NCBI GenBank assembly: GCA_035048815.1
Contig: JAUCBN010000005.1
Span: 20,424,517 to 20,488,516 of the forward strand
Reading direction: 5' to 3'
Source: Abelmoschus esculentus
Taxonomy: Eukaryota; Streptophyta; Magnoliopsida; Malvales; Malvaceae
DNA: 64,000 nucleotides
A program made the position numbers and the translations under genes. Positions 21,546 to 34,132 of this stretch are shown one piece after another (the first letter of the stretch is position 1; each line of letters opens with the position of its first letter). The notes under the pieces were generated by a model. That model did no database searches. It had not been told where the DNA came from and saw only the letters and a program-made list of their open reading frames with translations.

Positions 21546-21750
21546 GATTACCGACTAAATGCACAGAAATTGGGGTATCGTGAGTTAGGTTTAGGGTTGA
21601 GGAGAAGAAGTACGAAAAAAGGGGGGTTAGGGTTGGAAAGAAGAAGCTCGAAAAAGAGTGGGGTTGATTTAGGTTATACAAATATTGGGTAACCGGTTAA
21701 TCCATATTGGAACCGGTTACCAAGTTATTCTCCAGGCTCAATCGGACGGC

Positions 21751-23381
21751 TACAATTTAATCGTGTTAATCCAACGGTTTAATAATCAAGGGCTTTTTTT
21801 TATGGTTTTTTAACATGAGCTTTTTTTTAGAATTTCTCTATTTTTTCGTTAATCATTATTTTATTAATGCGCATTTGATTGAATTTTTTTAAATTAAAAG
21901 TCTTTTTTTGATTTTTAAAATATTCAAACACATTTTTAATTATTAAGACAAATAATAAAAGTGTTTCAAATTTATTTAAATATTTTTTAAAAAATAAAGT
22001 ATAAATATTTAAAAGTATTCAAATAATTAAAAACTATTTTTAAAATTAATTGATAAAAGTTGAAAAATTATTAAAAATTCACTCAAATCAATAAATTTAA
22101 AAAAATTAAAAAGTCATGAAAGTATTAAAATATTAAAAAACTTTCTAAAATATAGACTATTACTCTATACAATAAATTTTAATATTTGAATACATTTTTA
22201 ATATATATTTGACTTTTTATTGTTTTTAATAAATTTCAATTATTTTATAAATTTTAGTTATTTTTATAATTATAATATTTTTAATTAACTTATTTTTATT
22301 TAAACGTATTCTATATTTTTTCTTATAATTTAAATAATATTCTAAGCTTTTTAAAATTTAAATTAATTAATTAATTAAATCTTTCTAAGTACAATCATGT
22401 TAACAAAATTAATAATTACATCAGCTCAATAATGAGTAACTACAGAAACCAATAATAAAAAGAATAGTATTTATTATTACGTTTATATTCTTTGCTTTAC
22501 TTTAGACTTTTTTGTTTAAATTTAAAACATATTTATATTAGTATTTTTTATTTTGCGGTTAAATTATAATATTTATTATTTTATTAATATATTGTAAGAA
22601 TTATATGCATTTTTAATGTTGGTGTTTATAATTTTATCTTTTAAATATAGATTTCTAATGTTATATATCATTTATTTGGAGTTTTTTTAATATTTTAAAT
22701 TTTTTATTATATGATCTCAAATATTAATTTTTTAATAATTATAAAAAATATTTAGATTAAATATTTATTTTAATTCTATACTTATAAACTCTTATCGTAA
22801 AGTTGAAAATTTTTTCATTTAAGAAAAATAGTGACATTTATTAAAAAATATATATAAGTTAAATATGAATGACTCCAAGTGAAGTCATTTCAAATACCTA
22901 AAATGTTTTTTCAGTGAACTCGATATCGAGAAGAACAAAAATTTTATACCTTTTTCTTTGATTTTTTTATCTTATTTTTAAAAATAAAATTCGATATCTT
23001 TTGAATCAGCTACAGTAATTACAGTAGTATCTATTTTAGAGTATACTCTAGATCATTAAACATTAATCGTTTAATTACCATATCAGTATTACTGATACTC
23101 AAACTCGTAATCTTTGTGATCAACCATTCCCTTAATCACTGATATAAAATGCTTCGTGCTATAATAACTGCTGGAGTATATGTACACATTTATGACAAGT
23201 CAAACAACCAATTTTCCTCTGTTTTAGTGTATAACAAGATTTTTGGGAGGGATACGAGATACATACATGAAATGGCAGAGATACAAAGGGATCTTTCGAG
23301 TAAAGAAGATGGAAAATTATGTGGGAAATCAAACTCCAACCTTCTTTATCTGAAAAAAGAATTTCTCGGGAAAATTTAGGT
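21751..23381. other. AT-rich intergenic DNA
   Basis: Long A/T runs with no gene. The 76-codon frame at 23149-23379 lies in the BRI1 3' flank and resembles nothing known; this part probably contains the BRI1 3' untranslated region and poly(A) site. Confidence 0.4.
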
Positions 23382-26300
23382 CTACTGCTTACCTTCAGGG
23401 ACTTCTTTTATGGTCATCTCTATCATTTCGACTGTGTTGAAACCTCCATCTTCGGTGGTGGCAACGGTTGATCGAGAGTCGAGTCCAGACCCTGCTTGTA
23501 TTTCCTTGAACATTGCCATCACTTGAATCATGGTGGGTCGTCTCCAATGTCGATCGTCCAAGCAAGCACAAGCTACCTTTAAGTGTTGTAAAAGCTCTAT
23601 CTCGAGGTTGGGATCCTCTTTCATCAGCTCCGGATCAAAGACATCACTTATTTTAAGTTTGGCATGCTGTTTCACCCATCCCACGAGATTGTTATCTCCA
23701 AAATCGGATGAATCTGTCGGCCTTTTCCCGGTTAGCAACTCGAGCAAGACGACACCGTAACTGTAGACGTCACCCTTCGTGGAACATCGAAAGCTCTGGT
23801 AGTATTCTGGAGGAACATAGCCGGGAGTACCCGCTAATGTGCTGACACTCAAATGCGTATCCATTGCACTCATAAGCCTTGCCATCCCGAAATCGGAAAC
23901 TCTGGCTTCCAAATTCTCATCAAGCAGGACATTGCTGGATTTCATGTCCCTGTGAATTATATGAGGAATGCAGTTATGGTGCAGAAATGCCAACCCTCTT
24001 GCTGCTCCAATGGCTATCTTTCTCCTTGCTGCCCAATTCAGTTTGATCCCAGCTTTCTTTTGACCATGCAAAACATCCTCTAAGCTTCCATACATCATGT
24101 ACTCGTAAACTAGAAGCCGCTCTTCACCAACCTTACAGTAACCCAAGAGTGGAACGAGGTTTCGGTGCTTGATCTTGCCTATGGTTTCCATTTCCGCTGT
24201 GAATTCCCGGTCACCTTGTCCACTGATATGTATCAGTTTCTTGATAGCAACAACACTCCCGTCTTTCAGTTGGGCCTTGTAAACATCACCGAAACCACCA
24301 GAGCCGATGAGGCTGTCATCATGGAAGCCATTAGTGGCTTCAAGAAGATCAGCAAAGGTGAGCTTTCGAAGTGGCTTTTCAAACGTAGCTAGATTGATGC
24401 TCAGTGCTTCTCGTGCACCTGTTAGCTTCCAGCTTGTATTCGCTGTGCCAGAGTGGGAACGGCTGTCCACATAAACATCAAGAGAAGAATCATGTTTTTT
24501 TCTTCTTTTCTTGGTCTCTACAATAGCTATGATCACACCAAGGATGCAGAAAAGAGAGATCAACAATCCCATTGTCACACTCCCTGCAAGAGAAGCTTGT
24601 CTGCGATGAGACTTTCGATGTGCAGAACTCGAAGAAGCCGCTGGATTCTGACAAGGGGGGAGAGGGACCCCACAGAGACCTGTATTATTAAAGAAAGCAC
24701 CAGCCGGAAACGTTTCCAGCTGACTGGTTTCCGGAATCATGCCAGAGAGAAAGTTGTTTGACAGATTAATCTCATTCAGCAATGGGTTGCCAGTCATAGA
24801 TTGTGGAATTGACCCTTCCAACCTGTTGTAGGAAAGATCAAGAATGCCAAGGCCCTTTAAATTCCCAATCTCTTGTGGTATGGTTCCAGAGATATTATTG
24901 TGGCCCAAATTCAAGATAAACAGATATGGCATTGTTCCAATCTCATTCGGAATTGCCCCCGACAGGAAATTGTATGAAAGATCAAGAAAAATCATGGAAC
25001 CATTGTTGTTAAAAGTAGGCTGTGTGTGACCTCCGTACACTCTGGTAAAGTTGCAAGGGTTCCTGCTGGAAATTCTACCCAACTGTTCCTGCCGGATTCC
25101 AGCAAATTCGAGTAAATTTCCCGACCCGTGGCATTCTTTGCTCCCATCATTCTTGATATACATATACCTCTTCCCGGAAATGAAATTGACAGCTATTTTA
25201 CCAGATTGTTTGAACAGCACTGGAGGGATAGTCCCATTCAAGTAATTGGTATTGAGATCCAACCATATCAAACTTTGACAATCTCCGAGCTCAGGCGGGA
25301 TTCCTCCGTAGAAGGAGTTATTGCTGAGCTTGAGAATAGCAAGACTAGAAAGTTTACCAAGCCAAGCCGGAAGCTCACCGGTGAACCTATTGTTGGATAA
25401 CGAAATCCAGTTCAACTTGGTACAGTTGCTTAGACCAGAAGGTATTGGTCCACTCAACTCGTTGAAGTCCAGAATCAAGGTCTCAAGTGTCTGAATGTTA
25501 CTTAGCTCTTGAGGGATTTCTCCACGGAGCTGATTCAACCAAAGCCTCAAATCCTTAAGCTTGGAGAGAGCACCCAAGCTGGTGGGGATGGTGCCCCTGA
25601 GGTAATTAAAGCTCAAATGGAGTGAAACAAGCTGAGAACAGTTACTGAGACTAGCAGGAATCGACCCAGTTAAGATATTGTTCTGCAAATAAAGAACTTG
25701 TAACCTGCTTGCTGGATTTTCACACAAAGAAGCAGGGATTGACCCTGAAAAGTTGTTGGAACTGAGATCTAAAACCTCCAGGTTGAAAAGACTGGACAAA
25801 TATTCAGGCAAAGGACCAGAGAAGTAATTAAAAGCTAAAGATAGCTTCTTCAAGTAACTCATGTTCTGGAATATCTCAATGGGGAGTTTACCAGTTAAGT
25901 TGTTGGTAGATACATCGAAAGACTCCATGGAAGAACAGGAAGCAAAGCCACTAGGAATCATACCAGAAAGATTGTTTGAAGAAAGATCCAGCTCCACAAG
26001 GCTTGAACAAGCTTCCGTCATATACACAGGAACCTGCCCTTGAAACTTATTATCTGCCAAATAAAGAAACTGCAATTTGGAAGTTGGCAAAGCTGGAATC
26101 CGACCGGAGAACTGGTTGTTTGATAGATTCAAGAATTTTAAGTTCACGCAGGAAGAAATTGCAGGGGAAATATCAAAGGAAAACTTGTTCGCGGAGATAT
26201 CAAGGTGTTCCAAAGCTGAGCAGTCTCCAAATGAAGGAGTAGTCCCCATTAAGAAATTGTTACAAGAAACATCCAAAACCTTCAATTTTCTGCAATTTGA

Positions 26301-26972
26301 GACATTTATTTCACCACTAATATTGTTTCCTTTCAAAGCCAAGTGCTTCATGTCGTTGCAACCACCATGAAGGATCCAAGGAACCACGTTTCCAGCTGAA
26401 AGCTTGTTGAAAGAAAGATCGAGAACTTCCAAACTAAGCTGCAGACCCCTGGATGTTTCACCACCAGAAGACACGAGGCTGTTGGTTGATAAATTGAGAA
26501 ACTTCAAGTTGGAGCAAGAACCCAAGGCGGAAACTGTTGAAACGAGACCGGACAAGGCGTTCTGAGATAGATCTAAAGTGGTTAGCAGGGAGCTGCACTT
26601 GGATCCTGAAGGGAAAGAAATGTTGCCAGAGATGTTGGCTCTCAACAAAGAAAGGGATTCCAAGTTTTCCAGAGCTAAAAGAAAGGCAGCAACAGAGTGA
26701 AAATCCGTGCTTAACGAGGTGTAACCGAGTTCAATAGAGGAAACTCTTGAACCTTGGCATGTTACACCATTGAAGCTACAAGGGTCTTGACTAGGAACCC
26801 AGTTTTGAAGAACAGATTGGTCGGGCAAGCTGGCTTTGAAGTCGAGCAGTAGCTGAGAATCCCTGTTGTTTGAGGAAGAAGATAAAGAAGCAGCAACAGC
26901 AGCTTCAATGGAGACAAGGAAAGTGATAATGAGGTGAGAAAAGAAAGCTCCTGAAGCAAACAAAGGTCTCAT
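23382..26972 (-). CDS. BRI1: Brassinosteroid receptor kinase BRI1
   Basis: Plasma-membrane receptor that binds brassinolide and, with the co-receptor BAK1/SERK3, starts the pathway to BZR transcription factors. The intronless frame gives 1196 residues, the family's usual size. The start is taken at MRPLFASGAF (26972), which opens a signal peptide; the frame runs 78 codons further upstream but with no ATG at its start. Order: signal peptide (about 1-30); N-cap with CSFNGVTC; about 25 LRRs; the island domain that binds steroid (YMYIKNDGSKECHGSGN to FTRVYGGHTQPTF) between late LRRs; CGVPLPPC; membrane segment LLISLFCILGVIIAI; kinase. Kinase motifs: IGSGGFGDVYKA, VAIKKL, HRDMKSSNVLLD, DFGMARL, GTPGYVPPEYY. 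All catalytic residues are present. The tail TIKEVPEGKQ is BRI1-like. No damage seen. BRL paralogs are the alternative, but the N-terminus and tail favour BRI1. Confidence 0.97.
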   Translation of the reverse strand: MRPLFASGAFFSHLIITFLVSIEAAVAASLSSSSNNRDSQLLLDFKASLPDQSVLQNWVPSQDPCSFNGVTCQGSRVSSIELGYTSLSTDFHSVAAFLLALENLESLSLLRANISGNISFPSGSKCSSLLTTLDLSQNALSGLVSTVSALGSCSNLKFLNLSTNSLVSSGGETSRGLQLSLEVLDLSFNKLSAGNVVPWILHGGCNDMKHLALKGNNISGEINVSNCRKLKVLDVSCNNFLMGTTPSFGDCSALEHLDISANKFSFDISPAISSCVNLKFLNLSNNQFSGRIPALPTSKLQFLYLADNKFQGQVPVYMTEACSSLVELDLSSNNLSGMIPSGFASCSSMESFDVSTNNLTGKLPIEIFQNMSYLKKLSLAFNYFSGPLPEYLSSLFNLEVLDLSSNNFSGSIPASLCENPASRLQVLYLQNNILTGSIPASLSNCSQLVSLHLSFNYLRGTIPTSLGALSKLKDLRLWLNQLRGEIPQELSNIQTLETLILDFNELSGPIPSGLSNCTKLNWISLSNNRFTGELPAWLGKLSSLAILKLSNNSFYGGIPPELGDCQSLIWLDLNTNYLNGTIPPVLFKQSGKIAVNFISGKRYMYIKNDGSKECHGSGNLLEFAGIRQEQLGRISSRNPCNFTRVYGGHTQPTFNNNGSMIFLDLSYNFLSGAIPNEIGTMPYLFILNLGHNNISGTIPQEIGNLKGLGILDLSYNRLEGSIPQSMTGNPLLNEINLSNNFLSGMIPETSQLETFPAGAFFNNTGLCGVPLPPCQNPAASSSSAHRKSHRRQASLAGSVTMGLLISLFCILGVIIAIVETKKRRKKHDSSLDVYVDSRSHSGTANTSWKLTGAREALSINLATFEKPLRKLTFADLLEATNGFHDDSLIGSGGFGDVYKAQLKDGSVVAIKKLIHISGQGDREFTAEMETIGKIKHRNLVPLLGYCKVGEERLLVYEYMMYGSLEDVLHGQKKAGIKLNWAARRKIAIGAARGLAFLHHNCIPHIIHRDMKSSNVLLDENLEARVSDFGMARLMSAMDTHLSVSTLAGTPGYVPPEYYQSFRCSTKGDVYSYGVVLLELLTGKRPTDSSDFGDNNLVGWVKQHAKLKISDVFDPELMKEDPNLEIELLQHLKVACACLDDRHWRRPTMIQVMAMFKEIQAGSGLDSRSTVATTEDGGFNTVEMIEMTIKEVPEGKQ

Positions 26973-27693
26973 ATTTGTGAGAAAATTAAACTTCCTTTCC
27001 AATAAAAATGAAAGTGAGAGAAAGAAAGAAAGAGAATAGTTTAGGGAATGAGGCCTTCCATTAAAGAGAAAACAAGGGAGAGCTAGAGGTCTGGTTTGAG
27101 ACAGATAGTAAAAATAAAAGAGAAAGGTTGGGTCTTGATCTCTTGATGTTTTGTATTGGCTTTGGGTGATGTGGTTACTGAAAGAAAGAGAGAAACAATG
27201 AGTCAAAAGAGGAAGTGAAGACAGTAAGAAGGGTACTTATCAAAGTGGGGGGATGGAAACAGCTGTTGGCTAGTCACATGCCATGTGACACTCTCCTCTC
27301 CTCTTTTAAGAAAGAGAAAGTCCGACCCTCCATGATGGTTCGGGTCGAGAAGGACAAGGTGGAGGGCCTCTGTTGCCTCCCGTTCCCTCTTCTTTTGCGG
27401 ATCCGTTCACCGTTTTCTCCAATCGTCTCTGTATCCCAAATGGCTTGTGTTCTTTGTTACAGGTGCATGCTGGCAGTCGAAGCTCGTGAAGCTTCTGGGT
27501 CGGTTTCGTCATCCACAACGCTTGAATCCCACGACAGTGCCTTCGGTAGTTGTCGTCAAATCCTGGATTGGTCTGTTCCCTTCATCAAGTTCCTTAAGCT
27601 CCATGCATTCGTCCACTGTTGCTTCTCCAACTCTGTTTTTCTTTGTAGGATTTTATCCACTCTTATTGTATGTGTTTTCTGTGGTATTCTGCG
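26973..27693 (-). promoter_or_regulatory. BRI1 5' leader and proximal promoter region
   Basis: Upstream of the ATG the minus strand is pyrimidine-rich (CTTTCTTTCTTTCTCTCAC, about 27007-27036), typical of plant 5' leaders. No TATA box could be assigned with confidence. Overlapping plus-strand frames at 27215-27758 show no domain and are treated as chance. Confidence 0.4.
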
Positions 27694-27936
27694 GGGTAAA
27701 AATTATCTATTTTTTTATGTTTTTTTTAATATTTTTTTATCTTAAATTAAATAATTAAGAATTTAAAATTTAAAATTAACGTTTATGGTTTGAATTTAAA
27801 AAATTAAAAGTAAAATATATTTTTTAGGGTGTAAGATTTAAGATATAATAAAATAAAGATTATAATTAAAAATTAATTTTTTAAATATTTTTTTAAAAAT
27901 ATAAAAAAGGTATAAAAAAATAGATAATTTTTACCC
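27694..27936. repeat. Short MITE-like inverted-repeat element
   Basis: It begins GGGTAAAAATTATCTATTTT and ends with the reverse complement AAAATAGATAATTTTTACCC, giving a terminal inverted repeat of about 24 bp around an AT-rich core. No clear target duplication. Confidence 0.65.
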
Positions 27937-29840
27937 TCTTTTATGGCCTACGTTTCTTGTCTTTAATTTAATGATCATTTTATAACCGTTTGATAATTTT
28001 CATGATTATTTTATAATTTTATAATATTTAGTGACCAAGACAATCATTTGACTATAGTTCAATGACACTTAATGTACTTTCCCCATTTCCTTTTTGTTGT
28101 CGTTTTCCAATCAGTATTCTAGAGAATTATTGCCAACGTCAGTCAAATCAAAAGATCATAATTTGTTGATAATCTCGTTGTTAACAAGTTTAAAGGTAAA
28201 TTCCACCGTACTAACCAATATAAATCTATGCTTTTTTATCTCTTCAAATTTAAATCAAATAAATTAACTAATAAATTTAATATTAATAATTAAATAAAAA
28301 AAACTATAAAACTTTAAAATATTTTAATTTTAACATTAAATTTTAGTTTTCTTATCGATTTGGTCATTAGGATCTTCTTAATTCATGTGACATGATTTTA
28401 TATATAAATTTATTTTAATACCAGTTTCCCTGATTGTGTTTCGCTTATTTACATGATTAATTACTGATAAAGTGTGGATCCAAAGCAGAAAAGGGTGATG
28501 ATGAGTTTTGTTTTTAGTTTCTTGAAGTGAGGGAAAGAAACAGAAAGAGTGAAAAAAAAGGGGATGAGAATGAAAATCTTATCAATGCCGCACGAAATAA
28601 ATGATGGCAGCAAAGGACAGAGGGACCCACAACACTCGGTATTTATTTCACCAGTAGGAAATACTACCAGAATAAAAGATGGAAAGAGGAACCATTTGGG
28701 GCCTTACAGTCAATCAAGGCCCAATTCCATGAAATGCATGCTTGGTCATACTTCCCCTGAGGAGGATGGGCATTTTACCTCGCGTAGGATTTTTTGAGGA
28801 ATAAAATCAGGTTCAGGTCAGGTCGGATTAAATAATTTTTTTAAAATAGTATCGGGTTAGGTAAGGGTTGGTTTTAGAGTATAAAATATTTAACCCGAGA
28901 TTAAATATGTAAATTTTCTTATAATTTTTAGGGATATTTATAATAATGGTTCTCTATCTATATATTTTTATAATTAGATCCTTAAAATTATTTTTTTATT
29001 TATAATCCAGTCTTTAAAATTATTTTTTTATAATTAAATCTCCAAAAATTATTTTTTTATAATTTAGTCCTTAAATTTATTGTTTAGGGTATTTATTTTT
29101 AGTCAAATCGGATCAGATTTTTTTAAAAAATATTTAGGTTGGAATTAAAGTTTAGGCTATTTGTGTTCAGGTCGGGTTCGGGTGTTCCGAAAATCCGACC
29201 CGACCCGTGCCTATCTCTATTCCCCTCGAGCTAATTACTTCAATAAATGCATGTAATATCCGTTGTTTGAATATAAAACTCTTAAGATGAATATTATTTT
29301 GTTTTTTTATTCGATCTATTGGTTGGGTTCGTAAATGCATGTAGCTTGAACACATATGAATTGAGCTGATGCAAAGCCTGGTGCATTTGTGCAGTGCAGC
29401 AGATTTCCAATACCATTGATGGCTATAGTAACCAAAATATTAACTCCCATGACATCAATGCAGCATTCCCTCTATGCTAAATTTATCACAGGCTCTGCAA
29501 AAATTCTCATTAAAAGGAATTAATGGAAAAAAAAAAGATATATACATGTGGCTTTTGGGACCACTATGGCTGCATGACAAAATTTATTTTGAGAAGAACC
29601 CAATGGAGCATTTCAGTCAACCACCAAAGTTGGGGTTATCTATAATTAAAACAAGGTTTAACAAGTAGGTTGGAAAACAATGAAATTAATTATTATTATT
29701 AGTGAAAAAGAAATAAATACTGTTTTTACAGGGAATTTGCTCACTCAACTTGAATAAATTAGGACAACAGGATGATATAAACCATGATTTGTGTTTTTTT
29801 AAGAAAAAGAACAATATAGTAGTAAGAATTTGAAGTTTTG
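27937..29840. other. Intergenic DNA with a CCGACCCG-type repeat
   Basis: No gene is supported. Positions about 28803-29215 start GGTTCAGGTCAGGTCGG and end near CCGACCCGACCCGTGCC, a degenerate low-copy repeat resembling a stretch near 42110-42420. The rest is AT-rich. Confidence 0.4.
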
Positions 29841-29967
29841 ATCCTCCTAGGTGGAAATAGTTTTTCCTGGAATCTGCTTGGTTTGGTTAAAATGGCTCGG
29901 TTTCACTCTCTGTGTGTTGTATCTTTTCTTACCTTGTACTTTGTTAAACTTGTGAATGGATGGATTC

Positions 29968-32247
29968 TCAGACCTCCTCTGTCTCGGTGGAATCTGATAA
30001 CTCTTGTTTATGTGATTTGTTGCTCGGAGCTGAATAAACTCGTCCTTCTTTTCCTCCCGGTTTGGAGGAGGCGTTACCGTACCACACCATTCCTGCAACT
30101 GCGATGATCATTCCCAGAATTACATGTAGATTCAGACCCTCTTTCCCGAAGAAAATGAACCCTAAGATCAGGACGAGAATAGTCTTCATATGACCGAGCA
30201 CTTGGAATGTTACGGCTGTAAACCTGCCAATGCAGATGAATTGGCTGAGGTTGGTCCCAACGGCAATGGAGCATGACAGGATTAAGAAAATCTGCAAGCA
30301 GAGAGTATCACACTATCAGTTTTAAGTTTTAAGCAAAATCTATTCATTTTCATGTTAAGTGGCAATTTCGATGCAATGATTCCTTCGTCAGTTTGACATC
30401 GGGTATTTAACAAGCATTGAGAGTATTGCTCTGGGGATATTCCTGCTATTTCATACAGAAAGTTTGCTTGGAGAGGGAAAAAGAACAGACACAGTGCACT
30501 TGTGGAACAGAAATAGGGAAGTTATTTACATCTTCCATGTTTTCGCATTTATGTAGACATATAATAGCACCAACTTTGGCAATAGACCTAGACTTCTTAA
30601 TTTCCTATTCAATAAGCAGGTACAGATAATAACAACCATTCTTCAAACTATTTTGCATCATGTGAACAACTAAAGGCATTTCAAAAGTGAATGCTCATTA
30701 TTATGGATGGTAAATATACCATGTAATACAATTTGAAAGCATTAACATAATATGCAGCACATAATAGAATTAAACGCAATGACTTTATGAGAATGCATGC
30801 AAGTGGAAAGGAGCAGTATCATTACCAACTAAAATCTAGTCAAACCTGATTAGAACCTTACCACTGATATCACACTGTAGTCATAGGCATAAACATTTTT
30901 CTCTGTTAACCAGAAATCCACAAAAGGGCCAACTAACAGCAGGCTTGCAGCTTGAACTGGAGCAGTATGTCCCAACAAGTCAAACGATCCTAAAGAATGC
31001 TTGCGTTGAAGAAAATGTACGTACTGCAATAATAAACAAAAGAAAATGAAAGACCAAAAATATCAGTCCATAAAACAAGATCAGGCATGGCATGTATCAC
31101 ATTTATAGAATGGATTAAGCCAAGACAAATGCATTCTGAACCTTGTTCAATTGTAAAGTTATGCGACACAATTGTACAAATTTTCTTCCAATTTATTGCA
31201 TCTCAGGTAAAATCAGGATACTGGTACAGATTTACTTACATATTGTTGGAGGGCTGTGCTCCAGACTGCTACTACAGCAGCTAAAAAACCCTTGACATTG
31301 ACACTCACATCTGTAACAGTACAGACAGCAACTCCAAAGAGAACTAGCAGTATGCTAAGCTTTGTATCTCTTGAGTAGCGGACCTTGTCAAAAACAACTT
31401 CCAGAAAGCATGATACTGGAATCATGCTCAGCTTTGCTATCTGAGAATAATTTTTAAACGAACAAATGTAACTTAATTTCCAAAAGATCAAACATAGCAG
31501 ATAATAGCCTGGTTGCAAAAACTGACCTGATAGAAACCCACAGAATTCCACATCAAACTCACGTTCATCCCAACAATAGAAAAGTTTGCAAACAAGACAA
31601 ACTTGAGAAGTTCGGGTAATGGCAGATGCGATCCCTGAATGTAACCCAACCATCTAAGAAGAACAGTCAACAATGTTGTTGTGGCAAAGTGCAAACCAGT
31701 TAATGTTGTAGCTGCAGCAAAGTAATAAATGGTACACAATCAGGATAGTTGGAGAGGTAAAATTTCCTAACATTAACTTCAGAATTTATATGGTCAAAAC
31801 ATGCTATTTTTCATAATTAAGTTTTTTTTTTGGTATTGAAGGAATTTGAGCTAGACAATGGGAGGAAGCTCTAACTCATACCACAAATCTTACCTTGCCT
31901 AAAAGGTTTGAACCCTGTCAATTTGGGTCTTTCATAAAGAAGCTGAAGAAGAAAATAATGCCAATGATAGGTAACTTCTTTGTTTATCCAACTCTAATAG
32001 TTTTGTTCACTTATATGCAGTCACACCGGTGGACCGACAAGTAATTGATCCATTAGACATGTAATGCAAAGGCAAAGTTATCAAAGTTTGCAGGTAAAAT
32101 GTTCACTCAAAACGTACCAAAACTGAAGCCATATGTGGCCATCAAGGCTTTATTGACCATGATTATACCCACAGATGTGACAACATTGAAAAACCAAGAG
32201 GCCACATCAAGTGCTGCCTTCCTATCAGCCTTGCTTACAGTGGACAT
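29968..32247 (-). CDS. UDP-rhamnose/UDP-galactose transporter (URGT/NST-KT family)
   Basis: Golgi membrane antiporter that imports nucleotide sugars, for pectin and other wall polysaccharides, in exchange for UMP (family knowledge). Five coding exons with GT-AG borders and matching phases: 32118-32247, 31527-31711, 31240-31440, 30862-31023, 29968-30291. Together they give 333 residues, the usual size. The protein starts MSTVSKADRKAALDVASWFF and has about ten membrane helices of the drug/metabolite transporter fold. Signature pieces: FATTLTGLHFATTTLLT, LMWNSVGFYQ, IAKLSMIPVSCFLEVVF, SLGSFDLLGHTAPVQA, FICIGRFTAVTFQVLGHMKT and GMVWYGNASSKPGGKE, closest in memory to Arabidopsis URGT4-6. The Lys/Thr motif (GHMKT) of the KT group is intact. 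No damage seen. Which sugar is preferred cannot be told from sequence. Confidence 0.93.
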
Positions 32248-33419
32248 TATTAACTATAGCCTGCAATTAATCAAGCAGTCTTTGTTTCTCAATTTTCATG
32301 CGAGCAAAACTGAAGCTCGGGTGTCAAAAAACCAGCAGCTATACCTGTATCAACAAATTATTTGGAAAATCAAAAGGTTAAAGAAGAACGAACAAGCATC
32401 CTCATGTAATACAGACAATGAAGAAAGTTCCTTATTTCAGAAATAATAAAATAACAGTTAAATAAAATAGCAGCATACAATTACAATACTTTTATATTTT
32501 TTACACAGTTATAGGGAAGTAACAATTTTTGAGGAAGAGATAACATGTACAATGATATCTTACAAGCCTCAAGAGCCATTGATCTGTTTGAAAACTGCAA
32601 TTAGATGAGTAGATTTGGAAAATTTAAATTCAACTTTATAGTCTGAAAATGATTTAAAGAAACTGGATCTGAATTTGGCTAAATTTAAGGATTCAACATT
32701 TACTTATTCATAAATCATATTGGTATTTGTCACATCCAATTAGAATAGAACGTGAACTGCAAAAAGTTTCTCCAACAAACAGTTTCAAATCAATAATTTC
32801 AAGCAAGATAAATTGTTGACATCAAGATCCAGATTCCATTACTTAAGCAATTTTAATAGCAATCAAATCTATTTTGTAACAATGGATAACCACTAATTAT
32901 TCCATTAAAACATCGCCAACAACAAGCAAAACAACGAATGAACTAGACATCCTCATTGAATTTCCTCCATTAATCAAACGTGTTTTTTTTTTTTAAATTT
33001 ATTTGGTCACCCGTTATCTTCTCTACTTTTTATCTAACAAAATCAAGCACAGGATCAAAAGTTGAAACCTTTCCAGGTGCAAAAAATTGAACCTTACTAA
33101 GATCTACAATAACAAGACATTATACGATATTTTCCAGCTAAAAAAGTGCAAAAAACTAAATTTCAGCATCCTGCATCAACTAAAATCCAACAATATCGGA
33201 TTATATAAAAAATGAAAATGAAACCAGTTTTCATTTCTCAAACAGAAAAATCAAATCACAAGCAATTTCAATCCCAAAACAGAAATTTAAGGAAAAACAA
33301 GTCCAATTAATCACAATAACAATGCATTAATCAGAAAATTACTGTACAAAAAACATAAGATATTCCAAACATGCTTCGAAATGAAGATCTGTTTAAGAAA
33401 GAAATGGATTGAACGAACC

Positions 33420-33600
33420 TGCTGGGACACGAAGGAGAGAAGAGAGTCCAAATGAGGTCCTCTCGTGATTTACGCAGTAAATCGGAAAGCTTTTAAAAAG
33501 AAAAAAGAAAAAAACTTAAAAGAGAGATGAAATATCTTTTGCAGTTATCTGTTTGATTTCAGATTTCATGTTCATCGTTTCGCCCATTAAAAAACAGAAG
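33420..33600 (-). promoter_or_regulatory. 5' untranslated exon of the URGT gene
   Basis: A minus-strand donor (CAGCAG|GTTCGT at 33419) pairs with an acceptor just before the start codon (AATTGCAG near 32262), leaving a leader intron of about 1.15 kb. The exon is the GC-richer block at 33420-33500. Transcription start is not visible. Confidence 0.55.
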
Positions 33601-34132
33601 GAAATGGAGAATAAATAAATAAACAAACAATATTTATTTACTATTTCTATAATAAATGTATTTAAAGTCTATTATTAATTGAGATTATAACATTGCATAA
33701 ATGTGTTTCTTACCTCAACTAGTCATTTTCCATTTTTTATTTCAGTCTTGTAAATGTCTATTTATATAGTATTTTCTGTTATAATGAAAATGAATGTGGG
33801 GGAAACGATGGATTACTATTATTTGATGCCTAATTATTGTCTCCAATTAATACTAGTCATTTGGTTCTACATGAAAAAGGCTAAATTAGAATGGTAAAAA
33901 TGGTTTATTCTTTTATTATCTTTTTTTAGTGAAAATTATTAAATAAAATTTGGTCATCGTAGTCCTAACCAATCTAATTTATTTATCTTGAGATGATGTG
34001 GTGAACAAGGTTCATAATATAATTTCTTGAGATGAGAGATTATATCATGGCCCTGGTTCGTCACGTTAGTCGTGGTCCTTAATCAATAAAAACCACTCAT
34101 TTCACCATTAATTATTCATGTCATTAATCTAA
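33601..34132. other. AT-rich intergenic DNA
   Basis: Nothing recognised except possible URGT promoter sequence on its left side. Confidence 0.3.

Larger units (their letters stand above)
9391..21750. mobile_element. Mutator-like (MULE) composite with FAR1-type transposase and ULP1-like gene
   Basis: A plus-strand FAR1/MURA-like transposase pseudogene and a minus-strand ULP1-like peptidase pseudogene converge at about 15.3-15.9 kb. This arrangement is known from plant MULEs that carry ULP1-like genes (for example the Arabidopsis KIULL group). I could not find terminal inverted repeats or a 9-bp duplication, so the borders are approximate. The left end is cut by copia, and the right end is set where the transcribed-looking sequence gives way to AT-rich DNA. 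Confidence 0.6.

Noticed and set aside
23382..27206. Longer BRI1 start at 27206
   Set aside because: The first codon there is TTG and the added 78 residues are leader-like; the ATG at 26972 opens a normal signal peptide.
27215..27758. Protein gene divergent from BRI1
   Set aside because: Two overlapping frames with no recognisable domain, ending in poly-T DNA; more likely BRI1 leader/promoter sequence.
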